A stretch of 64,000 nt of DNA from Haberlea rhodopensis (lineage: Eukaryota > Streptophyta > Magnoliopsida > Lamiales > Gesneriaceae): assembly GCA_907163345.1 (NCBI GenBank), contig CAJQUN010001276.1:1-64000 (forward strand), read 5' to 3'. Shown piece by piece: positions 54,965 to 64,000 of this stretch. The number at the start of each line of letters is the position of its first letter. Position 1 is the stretch's first letter. The position numbers and the translations under genes were made by a program. The notes under the pieces are model-generated. The model was not told the origin of the DNA. It was given only the letters and a program-made list of their open reading frames with translations, and did no database searches.

Positions 54965-55838
54965 TGTCGGCAAGTTGTGCAAATTGCACAATGCCAACAT
55001 ATGAATTTAAATAATTTGTTGGGCAGTAGCCGTTGGGGCAATAGGAGTTGTGCATTTAATGCATATTTTCAGCCCTATAAATAGAGATCTTCTGATTTAA
55101 TTTCATTCATCCCATTCTGAGTGTTCTCTCATATCTATACATTTGAGTGTATATTTTTATAATATTTGTGAGGTAGTTTTCTCCTATATTGAGAGTGTTG
55201 TTCTATTTGAAAGATAGAGAGATATTGCAACCTCCAAAATATTATAGTAGAATATTTTCATCTTGCCCATGGTTTTTACCTAAATAATTTTTAGGGGTTT
55301 TCCATGTAAATTGTGGTTTCCATTTTATTCTTCATTTTCGGTATTTTCTATCTAATGATACCGTATATGGGGTAGGGGTGTAAACGAATCAAACATGTTC
55401 ACGAACTTTTTAAGCCGGCTTGATAAATTTTTTGATTCGAATTCAAAATTCTCGAATTCGAGCCGAACTCGAACATGTTCGAACTTTTTTCGAGCCGAAC
55501 TCGAGCTCAAATTACTTTTTCCATTAGTTCCCGTGCCACTCGCGAAATTTAATATTTTATTAATATAATATAATTATATATTAAATAAATATACTTCGAA
55601 CCTTTCGGGCATTTATTTTTGAGCAATAATTCGGATAACTCGCGAACATGTTCGAACCTTTTTTAGCCGAACTCGAACTCGAAATCTGATTCTAGCCGAA
55701 CTCGAGCCAAATTTTTGAAACTATTCGAACTTCGAATCGAACTCGAGCTCGAATATAACTATTTCAAGCCGAATTCGAACCTTAAATTTTTCTGTATATT
55801 CGACTCGATTCGTTTACATCCCTAATCTGAGGTCAACA
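54965..55838 (+). repeat. copia 3' LTR, interrupted by a MITE
   Basis: Follows the purine tract ctagtgggagaaa. It starts TGTCGGCAAGTTGTGC and tracks the 5' LTR to about 55370. After the MITE the last bases ctgaggtcaaca (55827-55838) match the 5' LTR end cttgagccaaca. Confidence 0.8.
55373..55824. mobile_element. MITE with TAGGGGTGTAAACGAATC ends
   Basis: The left end TAGGGGTGTAAACGAATC mirrors the right end GATTCGTTTACATCCCTA. The body is made of degenerate cgaactcgagc and tcgaacatgttcga words on both strands. A TA dinucleotide at each edge could be the target duplication. No transposase. Superfamily uncertain. Confidence 0.75.
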
Positions 55839-56722
55839 AATAACACATTGTTCAACTATAAGTCTGTAACTACAAAAAATGGTTATATGCCTAATAGGAG
55901 CAAGAGGTTGTGCAGTCTCCGATGGTAAGTATAGAGAAAATAGACAATTACAACAGATACTGAAATATTGAGAAACATATATTGTTCTCATGTGTTTGAA
56001 CACAAAAGTTTTTTAAGAAAATAATAATTTATCCTCATGTGGTATCGTTAAACACCAGTGCTATTTGGTTCATAAATAGTCATTTTACCTCCTATGGTTA
56101 TCTTACCAAACCTCCACAATTTTCAGAAACTTTTGGCTTGCAGTGACGAAAATACCATCGTTTAGAATGGGTATTGTATACCTACTCACACACCATAAGG
56201 AGTGTACTATCCATTTTCAAATCACAGGAAGGTAAGTTGCACAAAGTCGAAAGCCCATGATGATAAGTTATATCTGACCAAAACCACGGGTGGTAAATTG
56301 TCAATGGGTAAAACTTAGTCATATTAACATTCTAATTTAGGTGCATTACACCCTCTATATTATTTTTTAGATGCATATTACCCCCTCTTATATTTTTATG
56401 GGTAAAATTCGGGCCGGTCCAATAGGAAAACGTTTTTTTTGCCCAATCCACCAAAATAAATGATTTCAACTAGCTCCATTTTCTAAGGTAATGACCAAAA
56501 TAGGACTTGAGTTTAGCGGTGCATGTATATTACATTTATATACACCGCATGAGTCACATGCATTGCATGAATCTAACGGTGCACATAAAATACATACAGT
56601 ATCGCTTGATTCCCTTTCACCCCTGGACATAAATTTTTATTTCAACACTTTTGCTAACACTGGCACACAATTCTTTACTTCAAACACGCAAGACTTATTT
56701 CAAAGAAATATAAAGGAAGGTG
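55839..56722. other. non-coding; decayed hairpin repeat at 56030-56330
   Basis: Words such as tcattttacctcctatggtt and ccattttcaaatcacaggaaggtaa appear in inverted order around 56170. This resembles the repeat units of the foldback MITE at 10633-11039, but no edges or target duplication were found. Otherwise no gene seen. Confidence 0.4.
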
Positions 56723-56983
56723 CCTCAGGGGCATAGTCGAGTTGGTAAGGTATGTGGTGACGTAGGGGAACCCCTCGACGCCAAGTTCGATTCCCGTGTG
56801 GAGCGCATTTCCTGCTGAAATATTGTGGGGGTGTGCTCTGGGGTCGTGTCCTGTATGTCATCTCCCACAGATGTCTGTCAGCTCAGGCACATCCTTCGAT
56901 TTACCTGGTGGCGGCGTTGAGGGGCCGATTACGTCACCCAAGGATTAGTCAAGCGAAAGTCTGGATATCTTGTAAATCCAATA

Positions 56984-56985
<2 letters not shown>
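56723..56985 (+). mobile_element. tRNA-derived SINE
   Basis: The head has an A box TAGTCGAGTTGG (56734-56745) and a B box GTTCGATTCCC (56785-56795) about 40 bp apart, a Pol III promoter of tRNA origin. A GC-richer body follows (tgggggtgtgctctggggtc, ggcggcgttgaggggccg), ending near 56985 at a TA repeat. No coding capacity. Family name and target duplication not determined. Confidence 0.7.

Positions 56986-57031
<46 letters not shown>
56986..57031. repeat. TA microsatellite at SINE tail
   Basis: About 46 bp of (TA)n directly after the SINE body; may derive from the SINE tail. Confidence 0.9.
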
Positions 57032-57033
<2 letters not shown>

Positions 57034-57139
57034 ACCATATAATAAGCGGCGTAATGGTTACTGTTCCATTACGTCACTTTTTTATTTTTTTATTTTAACA
57101 TTTTTTTATTTCCTTTTTCTTTTATTTTTTCTTTTATTT

Positions 57140-57862
57140 TGTATTTTTTATAAAATATTCGGTATGATGAATTTCTGGTAGATCACATATCGTCGATTTT
57201 GCTTGTTTATGTACATTTTGATTTTTTTCTTACCTACGACCCATTGCTAATATGTGGTATTACCTATTTACCTTTGTTCTGATGTTTGGCATCAAATATT
57301 CCCTTAATATATAAGGAGATTATATCAAAACCCTTGACCCAACAGTGCGACCCATTGCTAATATGTGGTATTACCTATTTACCTTTGTTCTGATGTTTGG
57401 CATCAAATATTCCCTTAATATATAAGGAGATTATATCAAAACCCTTGACCAACAGTGCATCCATCTTATCTCAATTTTTAAAATTTAAAATGTTATCTTT
57501 TTTTTTTTTAGAAAAAAACTTGTTGATTTTGTTAAGTATGAATTAAAAAAAAAAAGATAGTTCAAAATAGATTTTTCTCGTGGCAAACTTTAATAATAAA
57601 TTTTTATATGAACTTATTTTAAAAAAAAAGAGTTAAAAATAAGTTTTCGTTGTGGCAAGCTTTAATAATATTTTTTTATAAAATATTCGGCATGATGAAT
57701 TTTGGTAGATTATAGGTCGTCAGTTTTGCTTGTTTGTATACATTTTGAGTTTTGGCTTACCTACGACCCGTTGCTAATATGTGATTGTTCTCGATTACCT
57801 TTGTTATGGTGTTTGACATCAAATTTTCCCTTCATGTATAAGGAGATTATATCAAAAAAATT
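57140..57862. repeat. nested direct duplications
   Basis: A ~110-bp unit beginning cgacccattgctaatatgtg is repeated head to tail at 57237-57347 and 57348-57457, almost identical. A larger and older copy of 57140-57340 occurs at 57669-57862, sharing ttttataaaatattcgg, gtacattttga and taaggagattatatcaaaa. Two duplication events of different age. Confidence 0.85.
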
Positions 57863-58470
57863 AGAAAAATTAAATTATGATAATTATATATTACTTGTTT
57901 GATAATAATTTGGGACGTCACATTTACATTCATTATCTGTCAGAAAGTATATAAATAATTATAAAGTAAGATGATTCATTAATCTTGAGGCCATAGCAAG
58001 TAATAAGAGCAATATCCTAAAATAACAATGCAACTACAACAATAAATATAAACTATAATTCTTCTTATGCGATGCTCGCTACTGCTATGAGAAACCGAAC
58101 ACATATCTGCATTATGAAATGAGCCATCGTCATTTTGAAAACTCTTGCGAACAACTTTTGATTGGTTTTTTTGAGCTCGTTGAGATTTACTTTTATTGTG
58201 ATTGATGTAATCTACTACTGCACTTTCGTAGATGACTTTTGTTTAGAGAGTCTATTGGCCCTACAAGGATATCATATGACAACTATTGCTATGGTGTACT
58301 GTTGAGGAAGACTTATGTTTACTCCAACCTATTTGATTTTATGTACATACGATTATGTATGTTCGATGCGTATGAACCATCTTTTTATTCTTTAGAACTG
58401 TCTGTTGAACTTGTGTCAGACGCTTTGTGTGATATATATACCAGGTTAGCGCGGTGCCAAATTAACTAGT
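57863..58470. other. non-coding AT-rich sequence
   Basis: No recognised gene or element. Confidence 0.4.
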
Positions 58471-59145
58471 ATATATATAAAGGAACTGTGCCAGAGAAGA
58501 AATGGACTCGCGACATCTTGGTACTTATATCATGTTAGAAAACCAATTGTCCAATCTTGAACCAACTAGAGATGCCCCAACAAGCGGTTCATCTTAACAT
58601 TGATGAAGCCTACAGATTACAATCCTTCTACTCGTTCACAGCCAAATCCTACACTTTTCACCCGAAAAGCTTCGACTGTAAGTTTCCTCATCTTCTCCAT
58701 CTCTCTCGAATCTCCTGTATCTTGATTGCACTATGAATTTGGTTTCATCACGCCTTCCCCATCTTATCTGATGCAAGTTCCTTCGTTTTCTCAATTTTTT
58801 TCAAATCTTTTTGCATTGCATTTGACTTCTTTACGTCTTTGGCCTTTGCTTGTGTCCTTTCGGTGCTTTATAGCCCCACAAAATACTTACACCATTAATA
58901 TTCCTTCATCTTCCACCATTAAACAATATTGGCTTCTTTTTAAGGAGCTCCTGTCAGAGGACCTGGACGGTTCGACAACGCGTGAGATGGAGCCGGAGCT
59001 TGAGCAGGAACAACGGCCGATGGAGAAGCAGCGGTGCGGGAGTAGGGGGTGGACTAGGAGTGGAAGGAGGAGGAGGAGGGGAGGAGACGGCGTTGGTGGA
59101 GGGGAAACTGGTGTTGTACTTCAGATAATTACGATAACGTGTTGA
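58471..59145 (+). other. possible gene fragment, unrecognised
   Basis: A TATA-like tatatatataaagg near 58471 is followed by ATG at 58572. It opens a frame MPQQAVHLNIDEAYRLQSFY ending at a candidate donor ttcgact|gtaagt (58677). A later Glu/Arg-rich stretch (MEPELEQEQRPMEKQ, near 58990) is open to 59145. I recognise no domain and cannot connect the parts. It could be a small gene, a captured fragment, or chance. Confidence 0.2.
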
Positions 59146-60280
59146 ATCTCGAGAAGATGAAATTTAATTTTGAGAATTAATGGCGCTGAAATTGGGCAAA
59201 AAGAGTATTTTAGTGATAATTAATAGATTAATTGGATTAGGGTTTGATAAAATAGATTTAGTTGAAAAAGTTTCTTAAAAGTTGTATTTAGTTGGAAAGA
59301 AGATATTTTGGGTGATTTAGTTGAAAAATGTTTTTGTAGGTAGTATCTTATTGTAATTAACTCTATTTTTATTTATATACATTTTACTCTCTCAAGGGTA
59401 TATTGATATTTTAAAATATAATTTCAAATCTCCGTAAGAGTGTGTGTGTCACACAAATCATACGTAGATAAATATTTTATACCTATTTATAATCTGCATG
59501 TGGTATAATATGCATATTTTCAAATAATATGTGGATAAATTACATATTTTAAAAACCAAAGTGAGTTCCATTTTTTATTATGCGAAATTGTTGTCTTCAA
59601 GAAGTTGAGTAATAACAAAGAGGTGCAAATCATTGATGTCAGAAAAGTACAAACTCTTTAATTGAAGATAATGTGGTTCTTTGACGTAGCTATTAAGGGT
59701 AGTGTGGTATAAAACATCATGTGACTTTTTTAATATAAAAACATCAAGCGATACGTTGAAAATGTCATATAACACTTGATGTTACTCTCGATAACATTGC
59801 TCTTAAATACGACATCAAATTTAAGATGATAATTGATGAGAAAATAGTAGTTCGCATTCAAAGAAGACGCATAATGCATAAAGAGAAAATGGCAAATCCG
59901 GCGCACGAAAGTCTTGTTATGAGAGAGGTATGGGAAGAGATCGGGTCACTTTGGGCATAATGTACTCATTCTTACCCTTACATTGCAAAGACGGTGTTTC
60001 CACCACTTGAACGCATTACATCGAGGTTATATGACAATAATCTTACCGATATATCAATGCTGACGATTATAATACATACAAAGGGTGTGTTTGAAGTGGG
60101 GATAGAGATTGTGATAGAGGTTATACTTCGTTTGGTTCGCATGATAAAAAAAATTATCCCATCATTTTTATCTCATTCTAATACCATTTTGTAACAAAAT
60201 GACATATATATCATTTCATTTTTTTTTTACTATTTTAAAATTTGAATTACCGCCAAAAATTACAACTTATTTGCTACAAT
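59146..60280. other. non-coding AT-rich sequence
   Basis: No supported gene. Near 59500-59570, words like atatgcatattttcaaataatatgtgg resemble the units of the foldback MITE at 10633-11039. Confidence 0.4.
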
Positions 60281-60466
60281 TTTATTATTATAAATAATAT
60301 ATATAATATAATAATAATTATTATCTATATATATACACACTATATAAATTTTTTAGAAGGAATAATATATATATATATAATAATAATCATATATATAATA
60401 ATAATATATATAATAAAAAATTGTAATATTTAGTATATATATATTATTTAATTATTTAATAAATAT

Positions 60467-60500
<34 letters not shown>

Positions 60501-60760
60501 ATTATAGATATATATAATAAAGTAATAATAATAATAATATATATATATATATGTATTTATATATAATAAAGTAATAATAATAATATATATAAATATATGT
60601 ATAATAGAAAATATATATATAATAATAATATAATATGTATAATAAAATAATTATAAGAATATATATATATATTATATATTATTATTATAAATAATATATT
60701 TTTTATTTTATATATGTTAATATTATTATTATTATATATATATATAGCAGTAAGTGTATT
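60281..60760. repeat. AT/AAT-rich simple-sequence tract
   Basis: Almost only A and T, mixing (TA)n with (AAT)n/(ATT)n runs over about 480 bp. Open frames here are low-complexity. Confidence 0.9.
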
Positions 60761-62046
60761 TTAATTATTACAACTATAATTTTTATCACAATCTCATATA
60801 TTTATCATCATATTACTTAACATATTATTCATTTCAAACATAACCAAAGAATACAATAGAGACTAGGTTGTATTTCTTTTCAAAGTACTTAGTATTAATA
60901 TGACTTGTCAAAATTTTCAATATCACTTTGCTGCTAAATTATTAAAATGTTATAAAATTAAAAATTAACACAAAAAATAAATCTTTCACGTTTCTAACAT
61001 GAAGTCTGTTCACACGTTTCTTCTTAATTTTATTTGAAATAAAAATAGAAAAAGTTTTAAAAATTAATTTGAAGAAACCCGAACCCCCTTTTGCGTTTCA
61101 CGCTATAAACATAAACTTTTTATGTTTATAATATTTTAATAATTCACTTTGCTAGCTTAACTAATTTTATTTCAAAAGGAATTGGGACCTCGTGGAATGT
61201 GCATGTGTATTCTATCGTAATTATAACAATTTCCCAAAAAATCACAGTTTTTAGTTTTATATGATATTTTTCAAAAGAATTTACCTAAAAAAAATCGAAT
61301 AATAAAACAACAAGAATCCTATGAAAGGCCCCATCACTCGCAGCAACCACATTTTCTTTACATCCCACTGAAAGGACATCGTAACAAACACGCCGAGCCT
61401 ACGATTTTCTTCAATTATAAAGTTTATCTTGACCTAACTTTTACGCCAAAATAATATAAATTGTACGCAAGATACAAAATACATCTCTAACCCATCTATT
61501 TTAATTTTTAATCCAAAAAAATATTTCTTATAATATTTATTTTAATTTCATTACAATAATTATTTTATTCGATTAACTATATGTTGCCAATTTATTAATA
61601 TAAGTCAGTAATTAATAAATAATTTCCAAATATATAACAATTTAATTAACTAATTAATTTTTAAATATTAAAATTACAAAAAAAAAAAGTTATGTAACAA
61701 TTAAATAATAAGATTTAAAATATTAAAATAAAAAAAGGTGTTTTAGCATAAAGCCACAGTGTTGCACCAAAAATAGTACAATACTGTAGAAGAACTTCAT
61801 TAGAGCATCAATTTTAACGTTTGGTTGGAGTTCTTTGCGTTATTTTGAAGTGAAATAACGCTCCGGTTGGAATAAATAAATAAACGTCAATGAATGTAAC
61901 TTATTATAAATTATTTGGAATAAATTTAAGCATGTATATGATCAATAGATTAAAAAAAATGCTAAATTTGGCAAAATGGGGGGTTTTTTGGTATTAAAAA
62001 TGTTAGATTGTATTTTTTTTTCCAGAGAAAATAAGTGTCAAATTAA
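60761..62046. other. AT-rich 3' flank of the glycosyltransferase
   Basis: No supported gene, RNA gene or bounded repeat. Confidence 0.4.
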
Positions 62047-62063
62047 TTGCAATCATCAATATG

Positions 62064-62082
62064 TTTATTTCAAATGTTTATT
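62064..62082 (-). terminator. candidate polyadenylation signals of the glycosyltransferase
   Basis: AATAAA occurs twice on the minus strand (62077-62082 and 62064-62069), about 95-113 bp past the stop codon. Motif match only. Confidence 0.4.
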
Positions 62083-62176
62083 TCAAGATTTGCAAACAAA
62101 AGCAAACATAAATACATACTACACTCATACGCCATATGTGTGATGTACAGTCATCAAGGAAAACATCCAAATTACC

Positions 62177-63625
62177 TTAATTCATGGCATTCTTTTTGGC
62201 CTCGATATCTGACAGAATCTTGCACAACGATTCTCGAGACGAGCCACCTTCACTTAGGCCATTTGTAGCACTAGTTTTCAATTGTATAGCCCTATCCCTC
62301 ATCGCTTGCCCATCCCTGTGATCCATCAAAGTCCTCACCATCTTCTCTATCTCCTCCCTCCCCACCACTTTCTTTGTCGGCAACACCACCGGGCGCACCG
62401 CCACCCTTAGCTCCTCCACCAACAAAGCGGCGTTCAACCTTTGCTCGGCATAGAGTGGCCAAGCTATCATCGGTACGCCACTCGTTATGCTCTCTAACGT
62501 CGAGTTCCATCCACAGTGTGACAAAAATCCTCCTATTGATGGATGCGCAAGAATTTCAACCTGTGGCGCCCAATTAGGGACGAGTATTCCGATGTTTTTG
62601 GTCCGGTCCAAGAACCCTTTTGGCAGATAGTCATCTTCCATACCCCCGTCAGCAGTGAAATATGCATCGTCCACACTACCTTTCATCGGCGGCCGGATCA
62701 CCCACAGAAACCTCTGTTGGCTCAGCTCCAATCCCCAAGCTAGCTCGGTGGTTTGTTCGGCGGATACCACACCACCACTTCCAAATGATATAAAAAGAAC
62801 ACTTTGATTGGGATGCTTGTCTAACCAATCCATCAATTCACTCTTTAAACCTGCCGGTTCCATCGGTCTCGTTAATGGACCGATGGGATAAAGTGGCGAT
62901 TTAAGTACTGATTTCATAACTTCGTTTTCCCTGAAAGCTTGGAGGGTTTTGTCCTCCAAATCTTCGCAAGTGTTTACCAGAATCCCATCGGATAGAGTGA
63001 ACTCCTTCCCTATTCTTAAATACTCTCGGTACTGTTGATCATCCCGGTCCAGCATCGGGTCCGCGACGTCCTCGGGTCTAACCGGCTTGCAACCCGGAAT
63101 TTTCAAGTGCGCCGGTTCATCAACGTATTGGCCCTTTATTTCCTCATCAAGAATCGGGCAATACACAGTCAACGCAAGAAACCATGCAGTAGAAGTACAG
63201 TACACGTACTTGGGTATGTTAAACTCCGCCGCAATTCGCAGTGACTCACTACCAAAAAGATCGACGAATAGGACGTCCGGACGGCGGTCCATGGCGGCGA
63301 TTGCAGAGCGGATGAGAGGCACAGCTTCCCGCATCATCAAGCACAGTTGCGTCACCACTTTCGTATCAGGGCCTACGAGGTTTGAAATGTCAACAGGAGG
63401 AAGTTGGATAATTTCGACGAGTTCCTTTTCTCTTGGGGGGTTTACAAGGTTGGATTCCGGGGACGTGGCGGTTGTGACTAGAAGAACGGTGGAGTGGACA
63501 CTGTGTTTGGCGGCGAGGCGGTTGGCGAGGACAATAACTGGGATTAGGTGTCCCGCGCCGGGACTGGAGATGATAATAATGTGAAGCTTCTTGCTTGAGG
63601 ACTCATCGATTGCTAATCCCGCCAT
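62177..63625 (-). CDS. UDP-glycosyltransferase, UGT72 type
   Basis: Intronless 482-residue family-1 glycosyltransferase, full length for the family. It would transfer glucose from UDP-glucose to a small acceptor in the cytosol. UGT72 members act on monolignols, simple phenols and some flavonoids; the acceptor here cannot be read from sequence. From the ATG at 63625 (context ATCATGG): catalytic His26 in SPGAGHLIP, partner Asp122 in LFVDLFGSES, VNTCEDLE near 217, FISFGSGGVVS near 278, and a complete 44-residue PSPG box from Trp352 (WAPQVEILAHPSIGGFLSHC) to Gln395 (AEQ), the terminal Gln favouring UDP-glucose. The in-frame GTG two codons upstream is not a likely plant start. All key residues present; no breaks. 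Confidence 0.95.
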   Translation of the reverse strand: MAGLAIDESSSKKLHIIIISSPGAGHLIPVIVLANRLAAKHSVHSTVLLVTTATSPESNLVNPPREKELVEIIQLPPVDISNLVGPDTKVVTQLCLMMREAVPLIRSAIAAMDRRPDVLFVDLFGSESLRIAAEFNIPKYVYCTSTAWFLALTVYCPILDEEIKGQYVDEPAHLKIPGCKPVRPEDVADPMLDRDDQQYREYLRIGKEFTLSDGILVNTCEDLEDKTLQAFRENEVMKSVLKSPLYPIGPLTRPMEPAGLKSELMDWLDKHPNQSVLFISFGSGGVVSAEQTTELAWGLELSQQRFLWVIRPPMKGSVDDAYFTADGGMEDDYLPKGFLDRTKNIGILVPNWAPQVEILAHPSIGGFLSHCGWNSTLESITSGVPMIAWPLYAEQRLNAALLVEELRVAVRPVVLPTKKVVGREEIEKMVRTLMDHRDGQAMRDRAIQLKTSATNGLSEGGSSRESLCKILSDIEAKKNAMN

Positions 63626-64000
63626 GATCACCAGGAATCAAGATTCAAGAAGAACACAGTAACGTTTGCGGTTTGTAGTTGCATGCGGTAACAAATAATA
63701 ATTATAAATATGTACTGAAATCATTGAAGAATCCTCATAAATAATGTGGTGGCATATATACGTGAAATATGAAAATGATTGATCGGTAATTATTATTATT
63801 TTTTGGGACACTTAGGATTCAGTCCCCAAACTCATGTTCACTTTAGGAATTAGTCCCCATCCCAAAAACAATTAAATCAACTCCCTACTTGAAAATTAAA
63901 TTTTGAGTTCACTCCCTTTCCTACATAATATCCCAAAAATACCCATCTTTTAATATTTCCCCCCTTTTTTCACCCATTTCGGTTTTCACTAAATCGAGCA
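63626..64000 (-). promoter_or_regulatory. promoter region of the glycosyltransferase
   Basis: Contains TATTTATAAT on minus at 63701-63710, about 75 bp before the ATG, which would give a short leader. An ACGT core lies in ttcacgtatata near 63765. No other gene up to the window edge. Motif inspection only. Confidence 0.3.

Larger units (their letters stand above)
48298..55838 (+). mobile_element. Ty1/copia element carrying four later insertions
   Basis: LTRs at 48298-48726 and 54965-55838 (the latter split by a MITE), initiator-tRNA-Met primer-binding site at 48729, gag, protease, integrase, RT, RNase H and polypurine tract in copia order. Inserted in it are TRIM 50473-50824, solo LTR 51421-52905, TRIM 53187-53535 and MITE 55373-55824. 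Without these it would be about 4.9 kb. It starts about 32 bp after the aminopeptidase stop codon. No matching target duplication found at its own ends. Confidence 0.88.

Noticed and set aside
58726..59145. 139-residue frame as a complete protein
   Set aside because: The first part overlaps sequence after a candidate splice donor and the last part is simple Glu/Arg/Gly-rich; kept only as a low-confidence gene fragment.
63087..63584. 165-residue plus-strand frame opposite the glycosyltransferase
   Set aside because: Antisense shadow of a strongly supported CDS; no independent motif.
62177..63631. GTG at 63631 as start of the glycosyltransferase
   Set aside because: GTG is not a usual nuclear plant start; ATG at 63625 has a good context and gives a typical UGT N-terminus.

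Overview
This is a plant nuclear window. It has TATA-bearing LTRs, tRNA-Asp and initiator-tRNA-Met primer-binding sites, Ty3 and Ty1 polyprotein remains, TRIMs, MITEs, a tRNA-derived SINE, GT-AG split exons, and one intact plant UDP-glycosyltransferase. The gene set suggests a eudicot; I cannot name a species. Almost nothing outside the glycosyltransferase is intact.

Layout: 1-2171 is the 5' end (gag plus 5' LTR, minus strand) of an Athila-like Ty3 element. 2172-11295 is AT-rich, mostly unrecognised DNA with a Ty1/copia LTR, a TRIM remnant, an exon-like fragment with an in-frame stop, and a Mutator-like foldback MITE with a 9-bp target duplication. 11296-45400 is a four-level nest. A Ty1/copia remnant (11296-11573 and 44647-45400) is split by a Ty3 chromovirus (11574-12107 and 37280-44646). 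The chromovirus 5' LTR is split by a minus-strand, pol-less Athila-like tandem: element A between LTRs 35760-37279 and 15000-16526, then element C, which reuses the second LTR and is truncated at 12108. Inside A sit a young 5.7-kb element B (18272-24005, target duplication aggag) and an 8.7-kb LARD-like element (26324-34990, target duplication gcatc).

45588-55838 holds the 3' end of a broken Xaa-Pro aminopeptidase P gene. About 30 bp past its stop lies a Ty1/copia element that is itself hit by two TRIMs in opposite orientation, a 1485-bp solo LTR and a MITE, the first three with exact 5-bp target duplications. 55839-62046 holds a SINE, microsatellites, duplications and AT-rich sequence. 62177-63625 (minus) is an intact intronless UGT72-type glycosyltransferase, the only gene that looks functional.

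The most unusual signals are: (1) the non-coding interior of the LARD, which reads as a dense array of short perfect hairpins with different stems, grading into a satellite-like array whose stems change on both sides together; (2) clusters of the palindrome CGATCGATCG in the LTRs of several otherwise different element families, beside TATA boxes in the Athila-like ones and acting as deletion endpoints; (3) TRIMs with a tRNA-like A-box/B-box pair across the LTR/primer-site junction; (4) a coiled-coil, acid-tailed extra ORF ahead of the chromovirus gag. All counts were made by eye.
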